A stretch of 64,000 nt of DNA, from contig JAQGDQ010000830.1 of NCBI GenBank assembly GCA_030141605.1, forward strand, positions 1 to 64,000, given 5' to 3'. The stretch is from Tubiluchus corallicola. Lineage: Eukaryota > Priapulida > Priapulimorpha > Priapulimorphida > Tubiluchidae. Both the position numbers and the translations under genes were made by a program. The notes beneath the pieces are model-generated. The model saw only the letters and a program-made list of their open reading frames with translations. It had not been told where the DNA came from and did no database searches. How positions within the stretch are numbered: the stretch's first letter is position 1; every line of letters begins with the position of its first letter. Shown here piece by piece: positions 45,123-59,397 of the stretch.

Positions 45123-45459
45123 GTTTTCTTAAATCAAAATGATCTTCAGGAAGACATTGGAAGTATACCATCTACATCACTGACATCATGATATAAACGA
45201 TACCTACTAGGCCTACGGTAAAATGTTACATGATGTCATAGATTTTCATATCCCCGTTAAAACAAAACCAAAATTGTCGCAGAAAAGTGGCCATTCATGA
45301 TTGGACAGCTTCATAGAGCTGTAAATCACGAAAAAATCACGAGTGCAGCCGATTTAAGTGCGCAAGAAACTGGAACAACTATCGTAAACAGGGTTATTTA
45401 TAAAATAAATTGAAACGACGGGTTGTCCGAATTTATTTTCGCGAAAGTTGTAGCGGCGG

Positions 45460-45870
45460 GCCAAAGTCGAAAGAGTTCTGGCCAATCATCAAGTCATTTC
45501 TAACGAACAAATGAAGTTAATAGAATACATCAATCATTCTGTAATATTAGCAACATTTTCACATCAGTGCAATGTCTGTAAATTTTTTAACGACCACTTC
45601 ACGAGTGGGGCTAACAATATTGGAGAAGCTACAAAATTTAAGCTACTTAACATGCTTAAAAACTGGGACTATCCCACCAGGCGAATTTCGCTTCAGACCA
45701 ATAAACGAATTTGATGTCAGCAGATCTTAGAAACAAATACCTCTCCGTAACCCCACTGGCTTTGACGGAATATCTATTGAGACGTTTGAACATGCTGAAA
45801 CCTGCAATTATCACATCGCTAGCAAACACTGATTCAGCATATCGTTGCTCGATGGGTTCTAGTTTCATAA
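45460..45870 (+). mobile_element. Non-LTR linker/early RT fragment
   Basis: Contains NDHFTSGANNIGEATKFK, then in shifted frame FRFRPINEFDVSRSLETNTS and TGFDGISIETFEH, the pre-RT linker and first RT block (xGxDGIS) of CR1/Jockey-like elements. Multiple frameshifts. Confidence 0.65.
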
Positions 45871-46027
45871 AACGCAGTTACATAAATTTTAGTTAAATTG
45901 AACAAGTTTTTCCTCATCTGTTATTTTAGTTTTGCATGTTCTTTTTCAAGTAACAATTGTGCTCATAATAATTAGTTACTAGCTTAACAGCTGCAGCCTG
46001 TACACTACAGGAGTTTTAATTACTACT

Positions 46028-46300
<273 letters not shown>

Positions 46301-46613
46301 TTTATAGGCATTAAATTTTCGTTTACTAATTCTTTATTTTTGTAAAAGCACTCTAAAAACGTTTATTTACTTTTCCTGGTAATAATAAAAGCCATAAATT
46401 TATATTAGAAGTAACATGACTTGCCATCGACTTTAGTAATACAAAATAGTAATGAAAAATAGATGTATTTTGTAAAACAACGAAATTTTAAAACTTAACG
46501 ATAACAAGAAACATCATAAAAACATTTTAACAACACTGTATAAAAACGTAAAGCAACTAATGTGTCAAGTCAAACATTAAGTCTATACTTCGGTTTGATG
46601 TACAGTTAACCTA

Positions 46614-47051
46614 TTAGTTGTAACCTGCATAGCCTCTAGCAGTAACATAAGTTTTGCCACCGGTAACATATCCAAAACCTCCATGATAAACTGGCCGAGA
46701 CTTGTATTCACCACCAAACCTACCACGCCCTCCTCCATATCCACCACCGATAAACGAACCTCCATATCCGGCTCCAAATCCACCTTCATAGCCTTTAACA
46801 GGTCCACCACCACCGCCTACATATCCTCCTGTCAAGCCAAGCTGACCCACTCCGGCTCCAATAATTCCACCACCATAGTGACCTCCGTAGCCACTGCCAA
46901 ATCCACCATAGTCGCCATCGTATCCACTATAACCGCAACCACTTCCATATCCGCCACCATATCTACTATAACTGCCATAATTACTGTAGCGCCCACAGTA
47001 GTTAATTCCACGTCGTCGATATCCGGAAGGATAAACAAAAGAAACCATCGC
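46614..47051 (-). CDS. Glycine/tyrosine-rich secreted protein, main exon
   Basis: After acceptor TTTTTGTAG the frame starts A-MVSFVYPSGYRRRG in phase 0 and runs 145 codons to a stop. The mature part is Gly/Tyr-rich (SRYGGGYGSGCGYSGYDGDY, GGSFIGGGYGGGRGRFGG) and ends VTARGYAGYN. AMVSFVYPSG is hydrophobic and fits as the second half of a signal peptide; the first half may be the small exon at 55311-55343. Composition resembles glycine-rich shell-matrix or cuticle proteins; no specific family is assigned. Read alone it could start at its own Met (47048), giving 144 residues. Confidence 0.75.
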   Translation of the reverse strand, partial: AMVSFVYPSGYRRRGINYCGRYSNYGSYSRYGGGYGSGCGYSGYDGDYGGFGSGYGGHYGGGIIGAGVGQLGLTGGYVGGGGGPVKGYEGGFGAGYGGSFIGGGYGGGRGRFGGEYKSRPVYHGGFGYVTGGKTYVTARGYAGYN

Positions 47052-47103
47052 CTACAAAAACATTGATGGAATGAAATCACAATAATTATTAAAACTTATT
47101 TAC

Positions 47104-47770
47104 TAAAGAGAATAGAAATAGAAATAGAAATAGCAATAGAAATAGCAATAGCAATAGCAATAGAAATAGAAATAGAAATAGAAATAGAAATAGAAATAGA
47201 AATAGAAATAGAAATAGAAATAGAAATAGAAATAGAAATAGTTATAGAAATAGAAATAGAAATAGAAATAGAAATAGAAATAGAAATAGAAATAGAAATA
47301 GAAATAGAAATAGAAATAGAAATAGAAATAGAAATAGAAATAGAAATAGAAATAGAAATAGAAATAGAAATAGAAATAGAAATAGAAATAGAAATAGAAA
47401 GAGAAATAGAAATAGAAATAGAAATAGAAATGGAAATAGAAATAGAAATAGAAATAGAAATAGACATAGACATAGACATAGACATAGACATAGACATAGA
47501 CATAGACATAGAAATAGAAACAGAAAAGAAATAGAAATAGAAAAGAAATAGAAATAGAAATAGAAATAGAAATAGAAATAGAAATAGAAATAGAAATAGA
47601 AATAGAAATAGAAATAGAAATAGAAATAGAAATAGAAACAGAAACAGAAACAGAAACAGAAACAGAAACAGAAACAGAAACAGAAACAGAAACAGAAAGA
47701 GAAAGAGAAAGAGAAACAGAAACAGAAATAGAAATAGAAATAGAAAGAGAAAGAGAAAGAGAAAGAGAAT
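47104..47770. repeat. (GAAATA)n hexanucleotide microsatellite with variant blocks
   Basis: About 111 hexamers. The main unit GAAATA is interrupted by a block of nine GACATA (about 47463-47510), a block of GAAACA (about 47635-47698) and GAAAGA near the distal end, with rarer GCAATA near 47130. It sits just upstream of the glycine-rich exon, inside its putative intron. Confidence 0.97.
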
Positions 47771-47774
47771 TGAA

Positions 47775-49100
<1,326 letters not shown>

Positions 49101-49329
49101 TTAGTAGGAAGCTAGTTCCAATTGTAATATGTGAAGCATGCTACGACAAAAACAACTCAATGGACATACAGCCAGGAATCAGCAGAGAAAGAGTAAGTTC
49201 TGTTTCCTTAACCAGCGTAGTTGGAGCGATATCGACAACCTAAAAACGCAGATAACAGAATTAGTCGAACAGGAAAAAAATCAAGCAAAGTTACGTCATA
49301 TATTATAATGGTTACTAGAGAATCAAGAA

Positions 49330-50276
49330 TATGTAGTGCAAAAGTCTGTATTAGACAAACTGTCCAAAATGGACTTGGAAATAGGAAAAATACGAGACAA
49401 TTTAACGAAAATGTCAAACAAACAAAAAGCGTCTTATAGCTCAGTGGTGTGGGAAAGCAGAAGAAAGCGGCAATCTACCGTCATGGTTAAAACTGCTAGT
49501 GAGGGAAAATCCACAAACAGAATTAGCCGCAAACCTGAAAGTGCAATGACAGATATGCATTATAAACCCGAGTACACTGTGATTATTGAAAATGTCACTG
49601 AGAGAAAAATTGGGAAAAATAGTATGAGTATTAAGAAACATATAAGTGAAGTATTTCCTAGAGTTAGATTTGACACGGCATATAAAACAGCGAGAGGAAA
49701 GATACAGCTTCAACTTAAGAATGAAGATGATGCAAATGCAATAGTAGGTGGTTGGCAAGCTAAATTCTTAGGTACAAACACAGTGGCTTGAAAGACAAAA
49801 TTAAATGCCGTGGGCATCCTGAAAGATGAAAGATACATCTTTGACAGATGGGGAGGTAGAAGAAGAAATTATCGCAATATTTCGAGGTGTCAAAGTTGAC
49901 AGGTTGACGAGATGCCAAGACAAAACCCCATTGCCATTAGTCAAAGTCAGTTTTCCTTCAGATAACGATCTGGATTTAGCAATCAGAGAAGGCATACCAT
50001 TTGGGAATATATACAGTAGAGAAATTCATCTTCAAAAATGACCATTATTATGTCATAGATGTTACTCTTTTGGTCATGTGGCTAAATTGCTGTGACCATA
50101 AAACTGTATGCGGAAAGTGTGCAATGAATTATAGCTCGAATGCATGTCAGACAGACAGAATGAAGTGTAAAAATTGTAAGAACGAACACCAACCTTGGTC
50201 TCGTGATTGCCCAATTTACAAACAACAGGAAGACCAGTTAAATGGATACCATGAGGAGTACATTCAAGATGGCTAG
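49330..50276 (+). pseudogene. Non-LTR ORF1 (gag-like, CCHC knuckles)
   Basis: 49336-49791 gives a coiled-coil-prone start (LSKMDLEIGKIRDNLTKM) and an RRM-like segment (YTVIIENV, IQLQLKNEDDANAIV). 49826-50041 continues it. Then PLLCHRCYSFGHVAKL (first CCHC, last Cys lost) and VCGKCAMNYSSNAC plus CKNCKNEHQPWSRDCP (further knuckles). Nucleic-acid-binding chaperone role by family. Frameshifts near 49790 and 50040 and two stops near 50095. Confidence 0.8.
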
Positions 50277-50289
50277 TTCAAGCAAACGT

Positions 50290-53200
50290 TTAAAAGTTTG
50301 CCGATTAATAGTAACAGTTTTCCTGTGGGTCCAAAATGGCGATTGAAAAGTTTGTGAATGAGAATAACGGTGATGCAATTGCTGTATAAGAAACTAAAGT
50401 AATTGAAAAGGATTTGGGTGAAATATCTTTAACTAATTATAATAGTTTTGCGAAAGCTTCTAGGGGATACCCGGGTGAATGCGCTGTACTAATTAGAAAA
50501 AGCATTACTTGCTGTCGAGTACGAGAGTTTGAGCTTCCGGAACTGGATTCAGTATGGATAACAATGCAAGCATATGGTGACAAATATTTAATGAATTCAA
50601 TATATGTGACACCAAACTCAAAAGAATTGTTACAAAAATATATATAAAATAACGCTGGAGACGCCCAAAAGTTTGCTAATACTCATGGAATACGTAACTT
50701 AATATCTATTGATGATCTTAATGCTCGCAGTTACCAATGGGGGTGTAAATTCTAATGAACATGGGCTATTAATAGTAGATCTACTAACTGATATTAGCTT
50801 GGACTTAACAATACTTGTTGCCAACACTGAGAAGTTCAGTTCTATAACTGGCAAAAGTATTATAGATGTTATTATAACAAATAATTTTACAACAGCAAAA
50901 GTTTTATCTCATACAGTAGACAAAGATGTAGAACTTTTTGCCGGGTTCCCACAATGGGGCATTATCCTGTTAGAACAGAGTTTAATGTAAATCGGAGCAG
51001 GCTAAACAACCGACGTACGAGATTTGACTACAAGCGAAGCAACTGGATGTTTTGGAGGAGAGAATGAGAGCAGTATATCCGACAGTCACAACGGAGCTAC
51101 AAAACGAAAATGCCAATAACGTGTGGGCGTTATTTTTAAACGCTATTCAGGAAACCAACAATGAAGCCTTGGTAACAAAAACGATTTCGGCACACAGTAA
51201 ACCCTTCTGGACACCTCAGCTGTCAGTGCTTTCCAGCGAATTACGAGAACTGAAAAGAGCCTACAAACAGCATTCTAATTACATAAACCTAAATGCCTAC
51301 CAGAGTAAAAAAGAACAATTGCAAAACAAACAAATTATCCAAAATACTGCAGTTTTAAATGAGAGAAAATGACTTTTGGAAAACTTATTGGAAAGTGTTT
51401 GGAGATAGCAGTGAGAACGGTGTAGATATTCTAAAGGTAAATGATGTTTATTATACAGACGAAAACGATAAAAGTTGGATATTGTATGAAACATTTTTCA
51501 ATGGTAGTCATGTAAACAATAATGCTTTTGATTATGCTTCGTTTGAATATGTAGAAAATGATGTAGCTGAAGCAATTAATTTAAATAAAAAAACTAATAG
51601 TGGTTTAACGAAAATTTGGCAATAGTTAAACTCACCTTTGCGATAAAAAACATTAAGGTTTCTAATAAAAGCATTGACTGTGATGGATGTCACCCACTCA
51701 TGTTGAAACACATGGGTTTCTGTGGGAAGAGCTTATTATTAAACCTAGCTAGCTTTAAAAACTGGTAAATGGCCGTGGAACAGCGCAAAATTGATATTCT
51801 TCCGTAAAGATGGAAGAAACGATTACAGTGACCCATCAAATTATAGGCCAATTACGTTTGGCATGATTATGGCAAAATAGTATAGAAAAACTCATAGAGA
51901 TCAGATTGAGAACCTGCTTAAATAACAGCAACATTTTAGATCAAGAGCAGGAAGGATTTCAACCCTTGCGTAGCACAAATCGGTATCTGCTTTGACTAGT
52001 TTCCGCTATTGAAAGAAACAGGCTTCAAAACAGTCCCGGAATTGCAGTCTTTTGTCACTTCACAAAGGCCTTCGATAGCATTTGGGTGAACAGTTTAATA
52101 TTTAATATTTAATAATAACAGGTTAAGTTTGCCCAAGCAGGCAGGCTTTTGAAACTGATTTGCTCATTTATGAAAAACTGGCATATTAAAATACGAATAG
52201 AAAATTATTTGTCTGAAGAATTGTTGTGTCACGTAGGTGTACCGCAGGGATCTGTCCTGTCACCACAATTGTTTATTCTGTATGTGCCAGATATGTTTAG
52301 TGAAACAGACCCAAACAGAAATGTTTTGAAGTTTAAATTTGCTGATGACGGCACAATTTATGGGTACGCAAACACAAATAACGAATGCTACGAATTGGCT
52401 CAGTTGTCATGTGATAAACTCCATGCCTGGTGTTCTAAATGGAGGCAGATGTTGAACTGTAATTTAAACAAAACAGAAGCTATTGTTTTTGAAAATGATG
52501 AAAATTCCAGCTTGCCATAATTACGTTTTGGTAACGAAGAGATAAATTATGTTAATAACATGAAAGTGCTTGGAATTATTGTCGATAAACATATGAATTT
52601 TAATAGCCATACTTCTAGAACCAGGCAAAGTGTTTGGAAGAAGTGGGCTAAACTCAAGAGCGTATTTTGTAAAAATAAAGGTTTAAGAATGACAACCATT
52701 ATCAGATTATTCCAATCTGTTCTGATGTCAAGTATATTTTATGATGCGCCGAGCTGGATGAACAGAAAGCTCGGTGATTTTGATGATTTATGGTATGACG
52801 TAATGAAAGCTGCTGCGGGGGTGGGTACGATCACCGGAAATCTGATATTGAATGTATTTGTGGAATGGCTCCAGTAGACATAGTTTTTTCGTACATAGTC
52901 AGTAAACTTATACTAAAAACGTTGAGCTTTATGGATGAGGACTTACTTAAGCAAGAAATACTTATTTGTGAAATAATTGCCTCTAAATCGTCGAATAAAC
53001 AATCACCCTGTAACAATTCATTTGGCTACGGCAAAAACTTTCTTAAAAATATGCAAAGGGCTTAATATGAGAAACGAAAATTTCAGTAACCTGGAGTATA
53101 TTAATTCGCGCTACACCAGACAAGAATGTGTCAAATTTCAAAGCTCGCAACAGAGGCGTAGAATCCAACATAGCAACCAATAGATGGCATAGCCACAGAT

Positions 53201-53540
53201 ATTATAACCCCAGAACTAAAGCCACTATAGTTAATCATTTAACAGTAAGCAGAGGTGCGTTGAAACCAAAGCACTAAACTGGTTGTTGACAAGACACGGT
53301 CTTTTTTATACAGTATTGGGGAAGCAGCCACAAATGTTGCGCATGTCATAGTGAGGATGCACAAACTTCTGACCATCTACTCTTTAATTGTAGTTTAGTT
53401 GACCAAGAAGCCAGAAAAAATCTTATCGATGTTCTGCCCAACCGGGAATTAAGAGAGATTTACTTTAAAAGAAATGTACTAGTTTGTGGTAAATTTATAC
53501 AAGTGGTGAAAGACATTATTTACAAAAATCTAATGTAGTT
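50290..53540 (+). pseudogene. Non-LTR ORF2 (APE endonuclease, RT, C-terminal finger)
   Basis: Endonuclease: DAIAV-stop-ETKV (the Glu block, interrupted), NYNSFAKASRGYPGECAVLI, IDDLNARSYQWG, GKSIIDVIITN and a decayed SDH block. RT: GVPQGSVLSPQLFILYV and FKFADDGTIYG (52149-52520), VLGIIVDKHMNFNSHTSRTR and thumb (52560-52877). C-terminal finger near 53340: CCACHSEDAQTSDHLLFNC, typical of I, R1 and related clades. The RT palm segment 51640-52150 is heavily broken. Not functional. Confidence 0.85.
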
Positions 53541-54335
53541 TTTATTACTTCGGGTTAGGTGAGCATATACAATGTGTAAAAAAGTAAGATAAATAAGTTT
53601 CTATATTTTGTTATAAATATAAGGATGCATAGTAAGCGTAACATAAATATGGGCAAGTTTTCTGAACCATAGTTGCTACTAGTCGTAGTTGTGATTATTC
53701 ATATAGCTTGTACGTGATTGTTGTATTTTGTGTAATTATTTTTCTTGTATCATATGTACAAACAACATCTGAGTATTGCGTGTCAACTTATTCTTACCAT
53801 TGTGTGCAGTAATTCATAATATCTTTTTGTGTGACTTGCTTTTGGATCTAGTTACCTGTGTCACAATATATACTTGTATTTCTTTTGGATGTATTAGATT
53901 GAAATGATACCTTGTATCCTTCTTAACAACACGAACTGTGCCTGCTGCAAATGCAGAATTATGGTAAAACAATAATTGAGCCTTTTACAGTGTTCAAAAT
54001 AACAAAACTGAATGGTGATGATAACGGTTAATCACAGGAGCACAATTCTCTAATTATTTGTTGAGACTAACTTGTTTAAAGCCCAAACTATTACAGTAGC
54101 TTTAAAACCAAAAGTTGTGCCGCCGCTGTTGGTATTCTCAATTGTGTCAATGTTTCTCTATAACATGAGCTTATAAAGGTGTGTTCAATGTCCAATTACG
54201 GATGTGCACTTGTATATATTGAAGTAAGTTACTGTTTAGCGAAGCAAAACTACAAGAAGGCTAAGTGCTAGAGATGCTTCTTCAAAAACTGAAATAATTG
54301 GTCAATTTATAATAATATTTCCAAATATTCTTTAA
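53541..54335. other. A/T-rich stretch, nothing recognised
   Basis: Probably 3' untranslated sequence of the non-LTR element followed by unique DNA; no ORF or repeat stands out. Confidence 0.4.
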
Positions 54336-55035
54336 AGCAGAACCGGTCGCAATTTTAAACTGTAGGTCAAAACATCTACTCTTAAAAATATTGAAAGAAA
54401 ACATACTATTTTTTAAAAAATGACTCTTAGGGAAGAATTATTAACACAAAAATACAATTTCACGCTCGCTTTACTTGTTCTTCGCTGTTACATGCACTTC
54501 GCCATTCGCTAGTTAGACGAGCACTACCGCTAGCATTTCGGAAGCGCATTGCTAAAAACAAGTGCTGTGCCTCTCAGTTCAGATGTGTTAGTTTATGACG
54601 AACTACACAAGTTCGGTAGCTCAGGCGTGAGCACAGCGGTAAATTTGAAATTTGAATTTTTATCTTAAAACTTGCTGAGTTTTAGCACAACACACTGAAT
54701 CTCTTACAGTACTGTACATCAATTTTTGCTTTCGCAAACACGTGCAACACGCTCGTGGAATATTTTGTAGTTGAAAATTATGTTAGTTTGTGAGGTCATC
54801 AATAGTTAGGCTTGCCGTTAATTAAGTTTTTAATCTATTATTTAATTATCAGCAACGCTTTTGCAGTATTAATTGTGTTAAAATGTATACTTATCGAACT
54901 TGAAAATAGGGTAGTATATGAAAAATCATCCTGTCTTCGTTTAAATCATTAAACAGTTGAACGGTCAACAACTGATCAATAACATTTACGCAAATTTTAA
55001 ATATAGCAAAAAATAGCATTATAAAAAAATTAAAT
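54336..55035. repeat. Duplicated block, copy B (partner at 35636-36330)
   Basis: Same orientation as copy A, about 18.7 kb away. The position matching the candidate first exon (near 54430-54475) has lost the ATG and the GTAAGT donor, and a 30-bp insertion occurs near 54835. It lies about 280 bp downstream (minus strand) of the signal mini-exon at 55311-55343. Confidence 0.9.
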
Positions 55036-55310
55036 TATTTTGGATCCAGCTGAATCCCATAAGTTTATAACAGAAAGAGACTGCATGCAAGCACATTAAT
55101 TGAGAATGCCTGCACAACAGCAGAGCGGTAGCTTTTACAACGATAGTACGGTTTATTTAATGATTTATATATAATATTTATATATATAGTATATATATAG
55201 TATATTTAATGCAATATATAGTTTTCTGACTAAGTGACTATATAAACTATATATAGAGACAGAGGTAAGATAATCCATTTGATCTCAAAAAGAAAACATT
55301 AATTACATAC

Positions 55311-55343
55311 CACTAGTGTGAGTGCAAAGGAAAGTGACTTCAT
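55311..55343 (-). CDS. Signal-peptide mini-exon, candidate exon 1 of the second glycine-rich gene
   Basis: Eleven codons MKSLSFALTLV, donor GTG|GTATGT, phase 0; the 5' leader is preceded by an acceptor-like TTACCTTGCAG. Joined in phase to the 46614-47051 exon it makes a continuous hydrophobic signal sequence. The intron would be 8.3 kb and contain an I/Jockey-like element and the duplicated block copy B. It is the best fit seen, but pairing at this distance is inferred. Confidence 0.5.
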
Positions 55344-57722
55344 TTTGATTTTTTAACTGCTCTGCAAGGTAAAAGAAAATGTTAATTTATTTAATACGTC
55401 GTCGTCACAATTAGTACAATTTCACTGTGAACAATCAGATTAAACTAGGTTTCCTTTTAATGATATTAGTAGCATTAATGATGACAAATTAATGTCAGCT
55501 CTGGTTAAGGCAATTGTTAGTTTCGTTTATGGAGAAAGTACAGCTATTCATAAACAATCAGTTACATCTGAATTTTAGCGCAAGCCTCGATCTTAAGTGC
55601 ATCAAGGATGTTACCAATTGTGCTACCAAAGCTTGAGCATCTGAAAGGAGAACCTCTTTCATTATTTTCTCATTCAACGAACGTCACACAAATGGTTTCA
55701 AATAAACGTGCAGATATGGTTAAGCACTAATTAATTATATAACACATATGATACCCTCACTCAATTGTTCAACTCAGAGCGCTGAGAATTTTTACTTTAT
55801 AAAATTAAGCTTGCTCATTCAATAATATTCTATCGAGCTAGCAACGTACTGAATAGTTTACGACTAGATAAGAAATTTTAATTAGAACAATACCAGTCGC
55901 ATTGCTAAAATTAATCATTTCTATTAATAATAATAATGACAAAAGTAACTATTAAGAATTCGTTTTATCGTTTTATAATGCAAGTTTACACCTGGTTACC
56001 TTTTCTGTTTAATTTATTTTGATCTTTTTAACTGTTTAACTGTATTTTGACTATTTTACAACGTTGCGGTTTACTCACTCACAGTTCTTCTAAACTATTA
56101 TTTCTACACCTATTACCATTATTTGTGATTTTGTTAGATTAATTTGTGTCTTATCATTGCCAGATTGTCGATGAATTTTAAATTGTAATTTATCATTATT
56201 TTGCATGATTAGCTTAGTCATTATATCATCTTATGTTTCATGATTTTCTGATATCTAGATTTTGCATCTTTCTAATTTGATAATGTCAGATTTAGGATGT
56301 ACAGGATCATCTTGTAAAAAAGTTGCTTTGTATTAGCTTTCTGTATAAAAAATGAAATAAAAAGTAACTATAAAATACGCCTGCAACAGTGTGTTTTAAG
56401 AAATTAAAAAAAAAAACTTACCCGCGTACACTATAATTAACAAGCACCAATAGATTTTGTGCGTCATGTCATTTTAGTTTGTTCTTTTATACGTGCGACC
56501 CAGTTTAGTGACATCATTGTAATCATTGTCTCCTTGCTTTCACTTTTCTACTTTTGTTCTAAGCAGGCTAACCGTTAATGCCTCCAGCTTGTGCTAAAGA
56601 TTCTTAAAAGTTCTTGTTCTCTGTGTAGATTTCTGGCATGACTGCGAAATAATTAACCGTTCTTGGGTTTATATTTTTAGTAATTAATATGTTTACGGCT
56701 AAACTGCCGGCGATGTTTTCTTAGTTTGGTCAACAGTTTCGAAAACGGTGCATGTGTAAAGCATGCGACCAGAAATGGTACGGTAATCGGTGCTGGACTT
56801 GGTTGACCCTCAGCTTTCCAGTTGCCTTCCTTCTTCGTCTTCATTCAGCTGTGTAAAATAAGAACCCTGTTGAATTAATTTTAAAAGTTTGTTTTTTTAC
56901 AGAAAATTTTATTACATTTTAATTCATATTTTCCTTGTTTTTTCTTTGTTGTCAAGAAGTCATTTATTCATCATAAAGAGTGATATGTTTTTTAATGTAT
57001 GTTTGTGTGTGAGTGTATGAGGAGGGGGGGGGGAGTTGGTAGTGGTCAGTGTGTGAATTTAGTATCCTCAAAGAGCGTTTGTATCCTCTAGTGACGGACA
57101 AGTATCAGAACAATGAAAAGCAGATAGCTATAGTCATTCTTTACTAAAATTGCAAAATCAACTCGCACTGCTAATCACGCAATTTTTGAACTGCGCCGGG
57201 AATATATTTTTATTCGTTAATTAATTAATTCTGGAGTTAATTCTTTGATTCATTTTTTCTTTCTTCATTTATTCATTTGTTCATACATTAACTCATGCAT
57301 TATTTCCTTCATTCATTTACTTAATTCATTCATACATTCATGCATTTGTTTTAGTATTACTTTATTCGTTTGCTTATTTATTCATCACTGCAACATTGTG
57401 TAAAATGATGACCGATACCTTAGCTTATGCACATTGAACGACGAACCATCATATGCGTGATCTTATGATATTTTATAAATGATGAAACTGGGCATCTCTA
57501 AAGCACTTATAGCGCAAAGAGCCTGTGGCTAGTTGTTGCTCACAAAATGCATGAGTCGATCCTCTCTATTGATCTAGACATTCGTGTGAAGCTCACTGCT
57601 ATTACTAAGTAAAATAACGCTGACTTATTTCTGCCTAATAACTTATGCTAGTTCAAATGTATATTTTCTCACGAAGATTTATAATATAAAAGCGTCAGCG
57701 ATTAGATAAATCGATTAATCTC
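55344..57722. other. A/T-rich intergenic stretch
   Basis: No gene recognised. A G-run at about 57023-57032 and loosely repeated TTCATTCATT blocks at 57250-57380 are the only structures. Confidence 0.5.
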
Positions 57723-58400
57723 TCATCTTTTAGGATGCTGTTCTTTCATTTTTATACAGTTTAGCAAGCCATGATTCAGCACTGAATGTAGACGCTTATG
57801 GCAGGACCGGATACGAAGGATAAGCTCGAAAGACATGATTTGTTTTAAATTTGATGGCAGGGTATTCCAAAGTTGAACTCCTTGTTTAGTGATAGAATTG
57901 TTGCAGTATTTGTTATTAGTGCGTATTTGTTTAATATTGTGTGTTCTTGGATTTAATGTTGGCTCCAAGAGGAGTGGAAGCTTATTTTTGACGAAGTGCG
58001 TGTTAATATTGTTGATGCATTTCTATAAAAACAGGATTGTGTAGAAGTCTTTGTGTTCTTGTAAAATAGGGATTTTAAACATTGTTCTTAATTCTGTTGC
58101 AGAGGTTTGATTTGTTATGAGGGACGTTTTATTTGAATAGCCAGCGACTAATCTTAATGCATAATTTTGAAGACTATTTAGTTTGTTATAGCTGTCTCTT
58201 GAAACTTCATAAAAAAGTGTGCATCCTTATAAAAAGTGCGGTGGAATGAGAGTTTTAAAAATTAATAACTTTGTTTGTTTAGTTAGTTGACCTTTTACCT
58301 GCCGTAAGTAAGTTGACCTTTTACCTGCCGGATTTACCGCATGCCATTTTATCGTAAATTTTATTAAAGTGGTTATCCCAAGAAAGTTTGTTATCTACTG
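57723..58400 (-). mobile_element. 3' end of a CR1/L2-like element
   Basis: Minus strand: VDNKLSWDNHFNKIYDKMA, LRQVKGQLTKQTKLLIFKTL, SLQNYALRLVAGYSNKT, TELRTMFKIPILQEHKDF, RTNNKYCNNSITKQGVQLWN and TLPSNLK. The same order and similar wording as 28360-27927 place it in the same or a sister family. A 26-bp tandem duplication (around 58286 and 58312, GTTGACCTTTTACCTGCCG) and several stops break it. It is cut off by the NNN gap. Confidence 0.8.
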
Positions 58401-58403
58401 NNN
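58401..58403. other. Assembly gap (NNN)
   Basis: Three undefined bases separate the CR1-like fragment from the start of the Gmr1-like element. The true distance is unknown. Confidence 0.99.
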
Positions 58404-58432
58404 GACGCTCAGGCTTATTTTAGGCCAGGTTA

Positions 58433-59377
58433 TGTAACTAGTTCCTACTGTTATAATTCCACCATTTATAAAAGAAGTTTAGTTAAGATGTTTAACGATA
58501 TAATGACAGAAGCCAACCTGTTCTGAAATCAAATTTCACCTGTACATTCAATGATACTGTTTATGCATTACTTCTATACCATGTGATTGAAGCCACGTAA
58601 ACGAAATTTTGGCTGTTCAGTTCGCCCCGGGATTCCGCTTGAAGTTGTCGAGTTAAGCGGACGTTCACATGTCATAAAATGATGGTTTAGTAGTAATAGT
58701 GCTTGCTTGTAGAAAAGCGATCTGTCTACCTGGTTACGACAGAGACGATAGTTGCATTCTAGCGATGATACTTACCTGTTGCTGATTATATTTTCCTGAC
58801 GCTGATGATACATCACTTACCAGTTGTCGATCTACTGCTGATGGTACTTACCCGTATTTACCTGATACTGTCGTTGGTGCTTCCATGCTGTGATTGCGGA
58901 ATTGGTGGTCCTTGCCTTGCGGCGAGTGCGGGAGCTTGGATGCAACCCTGTTTTGGCGTCGTGTAAGTGGAGGCGTGTGCATAGGGAGTCGTCGGGGTTT
59001 GGAGACGTCGTCGTCCACGTGGTCAGATCCATCAAGAGGTAGTGTAGTCAACCGTTCTATGGTGCACCATCCCTTGATCAAGCCCCTGGTGAGGAGATGC
59101 CGCGGAATGGGAGCAGGAGAATAGTCACTTGATGATGCCAAGACAGGACTGGTGAAAACGTTACGTTGTTCTTTCTCTTCTTAGCCGGCTTAGTCTTTAT
59201 TATTAACAGTTGTCTCGTAATGTGTTTTGAAACATTCATTAAATTGTTATATTATTTTATTAATTCAGTGGTTTCTTCTCAGTGTTTTCGACTAAGTGTT
59301 TTATTCTTTACCTAAGGGTTACACTTAAGTCACGAACCACATATTTACAATAACGGAACTTGGACTACATCGTCACA
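58433..59377 (+). mobile_element. Probable 5' LTR of the Gmr1-like element
   Basis: Starts TGTAACTAG and ends near CGTCACA, three bases before the primer-binding site. About 945 bp, non-coding. The start is chosen from the TG rule only; the 3' LTR lies outside the window, so borders are not proven. Confidence 0.5.
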
Positions 59378-59380
59378 TTA

Positions 59381-59397
59381 TGGTGTCAGAAGTGGGA
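59381..59397 (+). promoter_or_regulatory. Primer-binding site, tRNA-Leu type
   Basis: TGGTGTCAGAAGTGGG is the reverse complement of CCCACTTCTGACA plus CCA, the 3' end of animal cytosolic tRNA-Leu. It would prime minus-strand synthesis. Confidence 0.75.

Larger units (their letters stand above)
49221..53540 (+). mobile_element. I/Jockey-like non-LTR retrotransposon, near full length but decayed
   Basis: Two-ORF organisation on the plus strand: ORF1 with zinc knuckles (49330-50276) and ORF2 with APE endonuclease, RT and a C-terminal Cys/His finger (50290-53540). Many stops and frameshifts in both ORFs. No poly(A) tail or target duplication could be defined. Confidence 0.88.

Noticed and set aside
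58848-59141. ORFs in the 5' LTR
   Set aside because: They lie in the non-coding LTR before the primer-binding site and show no motif.
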